A stretch of 17,115 nt of DNA, from contig QIGJ01000211.1 of the NCBI GenBank assembly GCA_003229995.1, positions 1 to 17,115 of the forward strand, written 5' to 3'. This DNA comes from Gammaproteobacteria bacterium (GTDB lineage Bacteria > Pseudomonadota > Gammaproteobacteria > SZUA-152). How positions within the stretch are numbered: position 1 is the stretch's first letter; each line of letters opens with the position of its first letter. This document shows positions 1 through 8,428 of the stretch, in pieces. A program made the translations under genes and the position numbers. Below the pieces are notes generated by a model that saw only the letters and a program-made list of their open reading frames with translations, searched no databases and had not been told where the DNA came from.

Positions 1-136
1 CCAAATATATCGAAATACTGATAATGGATGATTTGGCAGCTGTTTTTGTTATGTGACATATCAGGAATGGAAATTGAAATAACTTATTACCTGTGGCGCT
101 CTGATTGGGTCCGTATTTATTCGTTCTGATTGACGA

Positions 137-177
137 CTGCATGGATGCAGGAGGTAGAGCAACGCAGGAGCAGTTGC
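137..177. repeat. Double-hairpin intergenic repeat
   Basis: Two adjacent inverted repeats are visible: CTGCATGGATGCAG at 137-150 (six-base arms, GG centre) and GCAAC/GTTGC arms at 159-163 and 173-177 around a 9-nt loop. The arrangement resembles dispersed palindromic repeats around a CATGGATG core that are common between genes in many gammaproteobacteria. That family assignment is from memory, and only one copy lies in this window. Confidence 0.45.
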
Positions 178-295
178 CGAACAAAAGTGCAGGAATGGTC
201 ATTTTATTTCGAGCTTTTGTGATTGACGAACGGGCAAAGACGGGCTGAAGCAGGGATGCCACGGGTATCCGTTATTGTATTCCATTCCTTAGTTC

Positions 296-311
296 AGTAT
301 CACCTGATACT
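296..311. promoter_or_regulatory. Perfect 16-bp dyad before the first gene
   Basis: AGTATCACCTGATACT is a perfect inverted repeat with 7-base arms and a CC centre. It ends 24 nt before the GTG start of the sugar transferase gene and 6 nt before its probable ribosome binding site. As DNA it has the size and symmetry of an operator for a dimeric regulator. As RNA, a 7-bp stem with a 2-nt loop would be strained, so an operator is the likelier reading. The binding protein is unknown. Confidence 0.4.
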
Positions 312-335
312 CTAAAGTAAGGACGTTACCCGTAA

Positions 336-1742
336 GTGGTTAGAATTTTTCGACAATATATTCCTGTTCCTTTCCTTGTGCTTGGGTTGGTGGAATGTTT
401 GCTGTTGGTGTCTTCTGTTTATTCAGGGGTACAGTTATGGCATTTCTTTGGTAATTCCGACATTACCCAGGCGAATGTTTTGCCCATTTGGGCAAGGGCG
501 TTTGTGTTCGCTTTTGTCGTTTTGCTGGCTCAAATCTCCATGGGATTATATCAACGGCGTTTCCGTTTTGGCCTAGCGGGTATGATATTGCGTCTTGGTA
601 TCAGCCTTGTAGTAACCGCAGTTGCTTTGACCCTATTGTATTACATCGTGCCAGATATGCTTTTAGGCCGGGGTGTGCTGGTCTTCAGTTTCCTGACAGC
701 GGCGCTGTTGCTTGTTCTCACCCGGTTTTTGTTTGTGCGCTCCATGAATCAGGGGCAGCTCAAACGGCGGATTTTGGTGTTAGGTGCGGGCGAAAATGCC
801 GCGCAAATTTCACGACAACTCCGGCGCAAAGTAGACCAGCAGGGGTTTGTGATTGTTGGTCACGTCCATGTGCGTGGTGAACATGACGTGGTGGATGAAG
901 CGCTGGTGATTCGACCGGAGGTGACACTATTGACATTAACCAAAGAATTGCATGCCGATGAGATTGTCGTTGCGGTGGGTGAAAGACGACGCAAAAGCTT
1001 TCCTGTGCATGATTTACTGGATTGTAAATTAAGCGGCATTAATGTTATCGATTTGTTGGGTTTTTTTGAGCGTGAAACCGGAAAACTCAAACTGGATATA
1101 TTAAGCCCTAGCTGGATGATTTTTTCTGATGGTTTTAATCAGAACAAAAGTCTGAATATGCAAAAACGTATTTTTGACATTATTGTGAGTTTGCTGCTTT
1201 TGGGGTTGGCGTGGCCCTTCATGTTACTGGTAGCGATTGCCATAAAAACAGAAGGCTGGGGGCGGGGTTCTGTTTTTTATCGTCAGATACGTGTCGGCCA
1301 GCACTGGCAGTTATTCAATGTTTATAAGTTTCGAAGCATGCGCGAAGACGCAGAAAAAGGCGGCAAGGCCCAATGGGCAAAGAAAAATGATGACCGGGTT
1401 ACGCGGGTAGGCGCGTTTATTCGTAAAGCACGGCTTGACGAATTGCCGCAAATTTTTAATGTGTTAAAGGGGAATATGAGTTTTGTAGGGCCGCGCCCGG
1501 AGCGGCCGGAATTTGTCACGCAATTATCTGAGCAAATTCCTTATTTTGCCGAACGGCATCGCGTAAAACCGGGTATTACGGGTTGGGCACAAATTTGTTA
1601 CCCCTACGGCGCGTCTGAAAAGGATTCGCTGGAAAAATTGCAGTTTGATCTGTATTACATCAAAAATTACAGCCTGTTTCTCGATTTGGTGATTATTTTG
1701 CAAACGGCCCACTCCGTTATCGCTGGAAAGGGGGGGCGATGA
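336..1742 (+). CDS. XrtA/PEP-CTERM-type undecaprenyl-phosphate sugar phosphotransferase (TIGR03013/EpsB-like)
   Basis: This 468-residue inner-membrane protein should transfer a sugar phosphate from a UDP-sugar to undecaprenyl phosphate, the first step of exopolysaccharide repeat-unit assembly. The N-terminal third has about four membrane segments (roughly 12-30, 52-70, 83-105, 111-133). A nucleotide-binding-like domain follows with ILVLGAGENAAQI at 146-158. The C-terminal bacterial sugar transferase domain starts near 275 with MQKRIFDII, another membrane segment, KFRSM at 331-335, RLDELPQIFNVLKGNMSFVG at 366-385 and GPRPERPEF at 385-393. The GTG start at 336 is chosen because MVRIFRQYIP is the characteristic opening of this family. 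Sugar specificity cannot be read from the sequence. The gene ends in a run of seven G before the stop, and the stop overlaps an ATG in another frame (ATGA). Confidence 0.92.
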   Translation: MVRIFRQYIPVPFLVLGLVECLLLVSSVYSGVQLWHFFGNSDITQANVLPIWARAFVFAFVVLLAQISMGLYQRRFRFGLAGMILRLGISLVVTAVALTLLYYIVPDMLLGRGVLVFSFLTAALLLVLTRFLFVRSMNQGQLKRRILVLGAGENAAQISRQLRRKVDQQGFVIVGHVHVRGEHDVVDEALVIRPEVTLLTLTKELHADEIVVAVGERRRKSFPVHDLLDCKLSGINVIDLLGFFERETGKLKLDILSPSWMIFSDGFNQNKSLNMQKRIFDIIVSLLLLGLAWPFMLLVAIAIKTEGWGRGSVFYRQIRVGQHWQLFNVYKFRSMREDAEKGGKAQWAKKNDDRVTRVGAFIRKARLDELPQIFNVLKGNMSFVGPRPERPEFVTQLSEQIPYFAERHRVKPGITGWAQICYPYGASEKDSLEKLQFDLYYIKNYSLFLDLVIILQTAHSVIAGKGGR

Positions 1743-1780
1743 CGTTCATGAGCAGAAAAATCGTGCCGAGGCAATAATCG

Positions 1781-3919
1781 ATGGTAGGCGTGGTAACTTT
1801 CGGTTATGCAGTGGCGGCATTCGCATTCTTGATGTTGGCCGTTTTATTATCGGTATCCTGGCGTGGCCGACCGGAAGGCGGCATGTTGTTGCTGGCATCT
1901 GTGTTGAACGCTGTCTGGGCGGGCGGAGCGGCATATCAGGCCTCGCTGGGATATTACTCCTCTCTCTATATGCTGATCGCTGAAATATTGCGGGATGTGG
2001 GTTGGTTAGGCTTTCTTTTGTTGATCATGGTTAAAGCTCAACAGCAAAATATGGCGCGCTTGCTATTATGGATCGGCGGTACTCTGATTCTGGTCGTAGT
2101 TTTGATTTTGGGTTATGTGCTTCTGAACGAGCAGAATATTCCGCCCGGAACCGGTTTTGCTTTACAGATTTTCCTGTTTTTGATGCTGGCGTTGCTGGGA
2201 CTGGTGCTGGTTGAACAGATATTCCGTAATACTCCGCTGGAATCACGCTGGACGGTCAAATATCTTTGCCTTGGGTTAGGCGGCCTTTTTGCCTATGACT
2301 TTTATTTGTATTCGGATGCGTTTTTACTGAAAAGCCTTGATGAAGAAATCTGGGGAGCAAGGGGTTATATCAACGCCATTATTATGCCTTTGATTGCCGT
2401 TTCCGCAGCGCGTAACCCTCGATGGTCTCTGGATGTTTTTGTGTCGCGGAGTTTTGTGTTTCATTCCTCGGCAATGATGACGGGCGGGATATATCTTCTG
2501 GCCATGGCTGCGGGCGGCTATTACATAAAAAATGTGGGTGGCGACTGGAGTAATCTTGGCCAGCTTGTGTTTTTCTTTGGTGCAACCCTGGTTTTGTTAA
2601 TGGCCCTTTTTTCAGGGCATATGCGAGCGCGTTTCCGGGTTTTTTTAAATAAACACTTTTTTAATTATCGTTATGATTATCGTGAAGAGTGGTTGCGGTT
2701 GATTCAAAGTTTGTCGGAAGCGCGGCTTGATTCAAATTTAAAAACCACGGTTATCAGTGCCATGGCAAAAATCGTCGAAAGCCCTAGCGGTATGCTATGG
2801 TTACTCCAGGATACTGGAAGCTATCATCTGGAAGCAGGCTGGAACATGCCGGATGAAGTTTCTTTTCAACAAAGTGACAATACCGAGTTATTGAATTTTT
2901 TATCCGAAAAAAAATGGGTGGTGGATCTTGATGAACTGAATGCAGAACGGGAATCCTATCAGGGTTTGATCGTGCCGCCGTGGTTGACGCATTTGTCCGA
3001 TGCCTGGTTAGTTATACCACTATTTATAGGAGATGAGGTTTCACGGTCACCTTCAGGTGACGGGAGACCGTCTTCGGTGGTCATGGGGTTTGTTATCCTG
3101 GGGCGTCCGCGCACAAAAATACAGATTAACTGGGAGGTACGTGATTTATTATTAACGATCGGGCGCCAATGTGTAGGATATTTAGCCTTGTTAAAAGCCA
3201 ATGAAGATCTTGTGGATGCGCGACAATTTGAGGCTTTTAACCGGCTTTCAGCGTATGTTGTGCATGATTTAAAAAATGTTGTTGCACAGCTGTCCTTAAT
3301 TGTGACAAATGCCAAGCGACATAGAGAAAATCCAGTTTTTGTTGATGATGCTTTTGCGACTGTAGAAAATACGGTGGATAAAATGAAACGTATGCTATCC
3401 CAGTTACGACAGGGACGCGTGGATAACCGTGATAATTCCCAGGTTGAGTTGAATGCGGTTCTTGCGGAGGTTGTGGAGCATCATTCCGGAGAGTACCCGG
3501 TTCCCGAGTTTATATCCACTGGAGACGATATGATCATCATTGCCAGTGTGGACCGCTTTTCTGTGGTGATCGGTCATTTGATTCAGAATGCACAAGAAGC
3601 TACCACTGATGATGGGTTTGTGCGTTTAAGTGTTTGCCGAGAGGGCGATTATGCACTTTTGCTGATCAAAGATAATGGCTGTGGGATGGATAAAGTTTTT
3701 TTACGTGAACGGTTATTTCGGCCGTTTGATACGACGAAAGGAAATGCTGGAATGGGGATTGGTGTGTATGAAAGTCGGGAGTTTATTCATAATCTTGGTG
3801 GGCAACTGGATGTGCACAGTACAATAGGCGAAGGAACAACATTTTTTATTCGTTTGAGGCTTGCAAACAATGTCAATAAGACTCCAAACGGGTTGTCATT
3901 TTCAGCGGTGGATAATTGA
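1781..3919 (+). CDS. prsK: PrsK, XrtA/PEP-CTERM system membrane histidine kinase
   Basis: This 712-residue sensor kinase is expected to phosphorylate PrsR, encoded immediately downstream. About eight or nine membrane segments fill residues 1-280. A GAF-like domain spans roughly 310-475, and the kinase core follows. The H-box is VVHDLKN with the phospho-accepting His at 495, the N-box is HLIQNAQEA at 599-607, the G1 box is DNGCGM at 631-636, the F-box is LFRPFDTTK at 645-653 and the G2 box is GMGIGVYES at 657-665. The HDLKN form of the H-box and the many-helix N terminus are typical of PrsK (TIGR02916). The ATG at 1781 has a weak GAG ribosome binding site at 1768-1770. Odd point: residues about 420-434 look like an extra loop in the GAF domain, encoded by a DNA palindrome (listed separately). 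The stimulus is unknown. Confidence 0.92.
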   Translation: MVGVVTFGYAVAAFAFLMLAVLLSVSWRGRPEGGMLLLASVLNAVWAGGAAYQASLGYYSSLYMLIAEILRDVGWLGFLLLIMVKAQQQNMARLLLWIGGTLILVVVLILGYVLLNEQNIPPGTGFALQIFLFLMLALLGLVLVEQIFRNTPLESRWTVKYLCLGLGGLFAYDFYLYSDAFLLKSLDEEIWGARGYINAIIMPLIAVSAARNPRWSLDVFVSRSFVFHSSAMMTGGIYLLAMAAGGYYIKNVGGDWSNLGQLVFFFGATLVLLMALFSGHMRARFRVFLNKHFFNYRYDYREEWLRLIQSLSEARLDSNLKTTVISAMAKIVESPSGMLWLLQDTGSYHLEAGWNMPDEVSFQQSDNTELLNFLSEKKWVVDLDELNAERESYQGLIVPPWLTHLSDAWLVIPLFIGDEVSRSPSGDGRPSSVVMGFVILGRPRTKIQINWEVRDLLLTIGRQCVGYLALLKANEDLVDARQFEAFNRLSAYVVHDLKNVVAQLSLIVTNAKRHRENPVFVDDAFATVENTVDKMKRMLSQLRQGRVDNRDNSQVELNAVLAEVVEHHSGEYPVPEFISTGDDMIIIASVDRFSVVIGHLIQNAQEATTDDGFVRLSVCREGDYALLLIKDNGCGMDKVFLRERLFRPFDTTKGNAGMGIGVYESREFIHNLGGQLDVHSTIGEGTTFFIRLRLANNVNKTPNGLSFSAVDN
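3043..3071. repeat. Palindromic in-frame segment inside prsK
   Basis: The DNA contains GTCACCT (3046-3052), a TC centre, then AGGTGAC (3055-3061), a perfect 7-base inverted repeat. It lies within outer arms ACGGTC (3043-3048) and GACCGT (3066-3071). It encodes part of residues about 421-431, a stretch rich in Ser, Gly, Pro and Arg between GDEV and MGFVILGRPR. From memory, PrsK relatives go directly from GDE-like to LLGFVVL-like sequence here, so this looks like a small insertion. That comparison needs an alignment. Confidence 0.4.
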
Positions 3920-3921
3920 TT

Positions 3922-5280
3922 ATGGGGAAAACCAAAAAATTACGTCCATTACTCGTTATTGAGGATGACCCAGGGTTACAAAATCAGTTGCGTTGGTGTT
4001 TTGAAGGTTTCGATGTCACCGTTGCTGGCGATAGAGAATCTGCTGTGCAGGCTGTCGAAACCCTGGCACCAGCTGTTGTTACACTGGATCTGGGTCTGCC
4101 ACCGGACCCAGCTAATGCATCAGAGGGATTGGCAACGCTGGAAGCCATATTAAATAAAGCTCCGCATACTAAGGTCATTGTGGTAACGGGTAATGATGAC
4201 CGGGAAAATGCGGTCAGTTCTATTGGCATGGGCGCCTATGATTTTTATCAAAAACCCATTGAACCAGAGATTCTTTCGCTGATTATTGAACGTGCTTACA
4301 CGCTTTACGAACTGGAAGCCGAGAATCGGCAATTACTGCAACAGCCATCGTCTCCGTTAGACGGTGTCATGGCATCCAGTCCGCAGATGCTGAAGCTGTG
4401 TCGCATGATAGAAAAAGTGGCCCCTACGAATGCGACAACGTTGCTATTGGGTGAAAGTGGTACAGGAAAGGAGGTTTTAGCGAAGGCGTTGCACCAGCTC
4501 AGCGTTCGCAGCGATAAAAAGTTTGTCGCTATTAATAGCGCTGCAATTCCAGAAACCTTGTTGGAAAGCGAGTTATTTGGTTATGAAAGAGGTGCCTTTA
4601 CCGGTGCCAACAAAACCACTCCCGGTAAAATTGAATTGGCGGAAGGCGGTACCTTTTTTATTGACGAAGTGGGTGATCTGCCACAATCCTTGCAGGCTAA
4701 AATGCTACGATTTCTCCAGGAACGTGTAGTGGAGCGTTTAGGTGGCAGAAAAGAAATTCCGGTTGATGTGCGAGTAATTTGTGCGACACACCAGGATCTG
4801 CCAGCGCTGATTGAAGCGGGAACGTTTCGCGAGGATTTGTATTATCGTATTAGTGAAATTACTCTGGATATTCCGCCGTTGCGTGAACGTGAAGGAGACG
4901 TGCTGTTATTGGCGCGGGTTTTTCTCAACCGTTTTTCCAAAGAAAACAAGAATGTCTTCAAGGGATTTTCGGCATCAGCGGTTTCGGCCATGGAAAAATA
5001 CTCATGGTTCGGTAATGTGCGTGAACTGGAAAATAAAATTAAGCGAGCGGTTATTCTGGCCGAGGGCGCTTTTATTGAGGCGGATGACCTGGAGCTTGTC
5101 GGTGACGTTGACGACACTGCTGTACTTTCTGATTTACGGCAAATCAGAGAGCAAGCTGAACGACAGGCAATGTTGCGGGCTCTGGCACTTGTGAATGACA
5201 ATGTGACCCAGGCTGCTGTTATGCTGAATGTTACCCGGCCCACATTTTATGATTTGATGAAAAAACACAAAATTAAATGA
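3922..5280 (+). CDS. prsR: PrsR, XrtA/PEP-CTERM system sigma-54-dependent response regulator
   Basis: This NtrC-type activator of about 452 residues is the partner of PrsK. Numbered from the ATG at 3922: the receiver domain (about 9-120) has acidic residues IEDD, the phospho-acceptor D56 in TLDLGLPP and the conserved Lys in YQKP. The AAA+ domain (about 146-380) has Walker A GESGTGKE at 177-184, the sigma-54-contacting GAFTGA loop at 224-229 and Walker B FFIDE at 245-249. A Fis-type helix-turn-helix ends the protein (about 422-445). All catalytic elements are present, so it should activate sigma-54 promoters. A TTG at 3916 would overlap the prsK stop and add two residues. I prefer the ATG, which starts 3 nt after the prsK TGA and gives the usual MGKTKKLRPLLVIEDD opening. 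Translational coupling with prsK is likely. Its targets, expected to be PEP-CTERM or EPS genes, are not identifiable here. Confidence 0.93.
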   Translation: MGKTKKLRPLLVIEDDPGLQNQLRWCFEGFDVTVAGDRESAVQAVETLAPAVVTLDLGLPPDPANASEGLATLEAILNKAPHTKVIVVTGNDDRENAVSSIGMGAYDFYQKPIEPEILSLIIERAYTLYELEAENRQLLQQPSSPLDGVMASSPQMLKLCRMIEKVAPTNATTLLLGESGTGKEVLAKALHQLSVRSDKKFVAINSAAIPETLLESELFGYERGAFTGANKTTPGKIELAEGGTFFIDEVGDLPQSLQAKMLRFLQERVVERLGGRKEIPVDVRVICATHQDLPALIEAGTFREDLYYRISEITLDIPPLREREGDVLLLARVFLNRFSKENKNVFKGFSASAVSAMEKYSWFGNVRELENKIKRAVILAEGAFIEADDLELVGDVDDTAVLSDLRQIREQAERQAMLRALALVNDNVTQAAVMLNVTRPTFYDLMKKHKIK

Positions 5281-5296
5281 ATAAGGTATCATTTTG

Positions 5297-8101
5297 ATGA
5301 AAATAAAACTTTTTTTTAAGCGTTACAATGCAAAGACGCTGGGTCTGATATCCGTCATGATGCTGATGCTTGGTTTTATTGGCGCATGTTCCAAGGTCAG
5401 TAGTGACGAATATTTGAAACAGGCAGAGGATAACCTTGAGAAAAATAAAATTCAGACTGCGGTTATTAATCTCAAAAATGCTCTCCAACAAGATCCCAAA
5501 AATATTCAAGCACGTTATTTGTTAGGTAAAACCTATGTCAGGTTGGGTAATGGGGCCGGAGCAGAAAAAGAGCTTAAAGCGGCTCAAAACCTTGGTTTAT
5601 CATCCAGTCAGCTTGTGGTTCCATTGGGTAAAGCCTATTTGCTACAGGGAAAGTCTAAAGAATTATTGGAAGAATTGAAGTCGGCAGCGGATTTTTCAAA
5701 TCCACTTCGTGCAGAAGTTTTTGTATTAAAGGCGCGGGCTCATGTGATGCTTGATGATCTGGATGATGCCAGTCACTTATTGAATCGCGCCCTTGAGAAA
5801 GCGCCGAAGTTATTGGTGGCACTGTTGGTAAAAGCGCGTGTCGCGATTATGCAGGAAGATTTGGCTTTATCTCAGCAGCTTGTTGATCAGGTTCTCGCGC
5901 AACAATCAGATAATATTGAGGCATGGTTGATTGCGGGGGAAATCGCGCGCTTAAAGAATGATTTTGTTGCCGCCCGGAAAAATTATGACAAGGCGCTGGC
6001 ACTGGAGCCGAGCAATATACCGGCTTTGTTGGGTCAGGCTGGCGTCAGTATTGCACTGGAGGATTTTCAAGCAGCTCTACAGAGCGCCGAACAGATACAG
6101 CAGCGCTCACCACAAAACCCACTTGCGCACTATGTGCGGGGGGTGGTTTTGTACAAGCAGGGAGGACAGATAGAAGCCGCTGAGCAAGCGTTGCTGAAGG
6201 TGCTCAACATCGCGCCAGGACATTTACCCAGCCATCAAATACTGGGCAGTATTTATTTTACGGATGGACGATTCGAGCAGGCCAGAGTGTCTCTGGAAAA
6301 AGTCCTTAATGTTTCTCCCAATGATCTTGCCGTGCGAAAACTGCTTGCGAGTACTTGGCTGAAGTTAGGGCGCCCAGAGTCAGCTATTCCAATATTAGAA
6401 AAAATACTTCCAGTCAATGAAGAGGACTCTCAACTGCTCGCTTTGTTGGGCGGTGCCTATATGCAAAACAAAGATACTGTCAGAGGGACGGAATATCTTG
6501 AACGGGCAGTGGATCAGTCGCCCGAAAACGCTTTGATTCAGACCCAATTGGCGTTGGGGCGTTTAGCATCCGGTAAAATCACAGAAGCAGTAGACGCATT
6601 GGAGACTGCGGTTCAGCTTGGGCAGGATGTGTTTCAGGCAGATGTTTTACTGATACTCACGCATTTACGCAGCAAGGAATTTAGCAAAGCGCTCGATAAA
6701 ACCCGACAGTTAAGTTTGAAACTTCCGGATAGTGCTGTTCCGGAAAATCTTGCAGGCGCTGCGTACGCAGGGCTTGAGGATTTATCTGCGGCACGGGAGA
6801 GCTTTGAGAAAGCATTGAAAATTCAGCCCGATTTCGTACCGGCGGTGATGAATCTGGCGAAACTGGATCAGGCAGAGGGAGATTTAAAGAGCGCCAAGAT
6901 CAGGTTTGAACAAATCGTGAAACAGCATAAAGGGCATGTCAAAGCGATATTGGCGTTGGTGGGTATTGCAGAACAGGCAGGAAATCGAGCCGAAGCAGAC
7001 AAATGGTTAAATCAGGCTTGGGAACAAAATGTGGGTGATTTGCAGGTAGGAACACTGCTTGTCCGTTACTGGATGGGGCGTCGTAATTTTAGCAAAGCCA
7101 GTGATATTGCCCGGGAAATGAAGAAACAACACCCTGAGGATTTTGCGGCACTCAGGGCTTACGGTCTGGTGCAACTGGCAGCAGGACAAAAAAACGATGC
7201 CCTTGAGGTCTTCAACGATCTCATAAAATACTATCCAGACGTTGCGGGAGCACACACGCTCCTCGGTAAGGCTTACCTTGCAACCGGCGATCTTACCCTG
7301 GCAGGGCGACATCTCAATAAGGCAGTGGGACTGGATGACCAGTTTATTCCTGCGCAGCAGGCATTAGCTCAATTAGCGGTTCAGAATGATGATCTGGACA
7401 AGGCAATGCGTATTGCTAAAAAACTTCAGAAGCAACGCCCCAGCCTGGTTGTAGGCTATCAGTTGGAAGGTGATCTTCAGATGCATCGCAAGAATTTTCC
7501 GGCGGCAGCAAAGATTTATGACACGGGTTTTGCCAAAGTCCCCAGCGGAGTGTTGGCTGTAAAACATTTCCAGGCGGAAAAAGCGTATCAGGCAAAGAAA
7601 GCGGATAAATCCTTGTTACTGGAATGGCTGAAACAAAATCCGCGCGATATTGTAGTGCGCATGGTTTTGGCGCAGGCTTACTCCGAAACCGCAAAAAAAC
7701 CGCAAGCGGTATCCCAGTACGAAAAAGTTCTGACAATAAATCCAAAAAATGTAGGTGCGCTTAACAATCTGGCTTGGTTGTTATATGAAATGGGCAGTAA
7801 TAAAGATGCATTGAGCTACGGGCAAAAGGCGCACAAGCAAGCGCCAGATAATCCGGCGGTAAATGATACCTATGGTTGGTTGTTACTCCAGAATGGAAAG
7901 CCAAAGCAGGGGTTGACGTATTTACGGGAAGCCTATGAAGGAGCTCCGGATGTTGCGGAAATCCAGTTTCATTATGCGGTGGCTTTGGAGCGTAGTGGGC
8001 AAGCGCAAAAGGCGCGGGAGGAGCTTGAGATGTTATTGGGAAAACATGATGATTTTCCTCAAGCGGCAGAAGCCAAGGCACTGCTATCAAAGATACGCTA
8101 G
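5297..8101 (+). CDS. prsT: PrsT, XrtA/PEP-CTERM system TPR-repeat lipoprotein
   Basis: This protein of about 934 residues begins with a signal peptide (MKIKLFFKRY, then a hydrophobic run) ending in the lipobox FIGAC, with the lipidated Cys at about residue 31. Nearly all the rest consists of tandem 34-residue tetratricopeptide repeats from about residue 35 to the end, recognisable from repeated patterns such as A-x-x-x-L-x-K-A-L/V-x-x-x-P. This architecture and length match TIGR02917 (PrsT). It should be anchored in a membrane facing the periplasm and act as a scaffold for polymer synthesis or export; the exact partner is not known. The ATG at 5297 is preferred over the TTG at 5294 because it has an AAGG site at 5283-5286. 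It lies 16 nt after prsR, so the two are probably co-transcribed. Its TAG stop is the first codon of a repeat that recurs after the kinase gene. Confidence 0.92.
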   Translation: MKIKLFFKRYNAKTLGLISVMMLMLGFIGACSKVSSDEYLKQAEDNLEKNKIQTAVINLKNALQQDPKNIQARYLLGKTYVRLGNGAGAEKELKAAQNLGLSSSQLVVPLGKAYLLQGKSKELLEELKSAADFSNPLRAEVFVLKARAHVMLDDLDDASHLLNRALEKAPKLLVALLVKARVAIMQEDLALSQQLVDQVLAQQSDNIEAWLIAGEIARLKNDFVAARKNYDKALALEPSNIPALLGQAGVSIALEDFQAALQSAEQIQQRSPQNPLAHYVRGVVLYKQGGQIEAAEQALLKVLNIAPGHLPSHQILGSIYFTDGRFEQARVSLEKVLNVSPNDLAVRKLLASTWLKLGRPESAIPILEKILPVNEEDSQLLALLGGAYMQNKDTVRGTEYLERAVDQSPENALIQTQLALGRLASGKITEAVDALETAVQLGQDVFQADVLLILTHLRSKEFSKALDKTRQLSLKLPDSAVPENLAGAAYAGLEDLSAARESFEKALKIQPDFVPAVMNLAKLDQAEGDLKSAKIRFEQIVKQHKGHVKAILALVGIAEQAGNRAEADKWLNQAWEQNVGDLQVGTLLVRYWMGRRNFSKASDIAREMKKQHPEDFAALRAYGLVQLAAGQKNDALEVFNDLIKYYPDVAGAHTLLGKAYLATGDLTLAGRHLNKAVGLDDQFIPAQQALAQLAVQNDDLDKAMRIAKKLQKQRPSLVVGYQLEGDLQMHRKNFPAAAKIYDTGFAKVPSGVLAVKHFQAEKAYQAKKADKSLLLEWLKQNPRDIVVRMVLAQAYSETAKKPQAVSQYEKVLTINPKNVGALNNLAWLLYEMGSNKDALSYGQKAHKQAPDNPAVNDTYGWLLLQNGKPKQGLTYLREAYEGAPDVAEIQFHYAVALERSGQAQKAREELEMLLGKHDDFPQAAEAKALLSKIR

Positions 8102-8134
8102 TACATCGTCAAAATTGCCTTGACAGGCTCCTAG
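8099..8134 (+). repeat. Stop-codon-abutting repeat, copy 1
   Basis: TAGTACATCGTCAA at 8099-8112 is identical to the sequence at 11846-11859. In both places the leading TAG is the stop codon of the preceding gene. Both copies then have about seven variable bases and TTGACAGGCTC (here) or TTGACGGGTTC. GTCAA and TTGAC form inverted arms around the variable bases, so a 5-bp stem is kept while the loop differs. No T-run follows, so it is not a classical terminator. Confidence 0.5.
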
Positions 8135-8179
8135 TGCCGAATCCTTTAAATTCGCACCTTTCTCGTTCCTCATGCTCCA

Positions 8180-8231
8180 GCGTGGGAATGCATACAGTGG
8201 GTTGACTATAGCAAGGTATGGGTTCCCACGC
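8180..8231. repeat. GCGTGGGAA hairpin repeat
   Basis: Arms 8180-8195 (GCGTGGGAATGCATAC) and 8216-8231 (GTATGGGTTCCCACGC) are inverted copies with a few mismatches around a 20-nt loop. From memory, this sequence type (GTTCCCACGC...GCGTGGGAAYGC) is a widespread dispersed palindromic repeat in sulfur- and methane-oxidising gammaproteobacteria and some other bacteria. Only one copy is in the window. Confidence 0.5.
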
Positions 8232-8244
8232 ATGCAGCACTAGT

Positions 8245-8259
8245 AGCCCGACAGGCTTC
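8245..8259. repeat. CGACAGG dyad repeat
   Basis: AGCCCGACAGGCTTC contains AGCC and GGCT arms around CGACA. CCGACAGGCTTC recurs exactly at 9349-9360. The TTCCTGCGTCGT overlapping its end (8257-8268) recurs exactly at 12341-12352, upstream of the beta-barrel gene, so a longer repeat unit is probably broken up across the locus. Confidence 0.45.
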
Positions 8260-8428
8260 CTGCGTCGTATACGGTAGGAATTTCTCGTGGATTCTGGTTC
8301 TTTGAAAGCAAAAACGGGTTGTTCACCCTGTCAGTGGTCATTATATCCAGGAAAACCCCGATAGAATGTCGATGGCAGGCGATATCTATTTCGCAATCCC
8401 TGTGGAATTTCTAGTAGAATGGCCCGGC

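Larger units (their letters stand above)
1..335. other. Intergenic region upstream of the sugar transferase gene
   Basis: I see no credible gene in this stretch. It holds a double-hairpin repeat (137-177) and a perfect 16-bp dyad (296-311), both listed separately. No convincing sigma-70 promoter pair is visible. The closest thing to a sigma-54 site is around 94-109 but it lacks the invariant C of the -12 element. The AAGGA at 318-322 is the likely ribosome binding site of the first gene, with a long spacing of about 13 nt to the GTG. Confidence 0.6.

Noticed and set aside
35..50. TTGGCAGC-TTTTTG as a sigma-54 promoter
   Set aside because: The -12 dinucleotide is TG at the required position, not GC, so the match is poor.
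232..245. GG-N10-GC spacing as a sigma-54 promoter
   Set aside because: Only the two dinucleotides match; the surrounding bases do not fit TGGCAC or TTGC.
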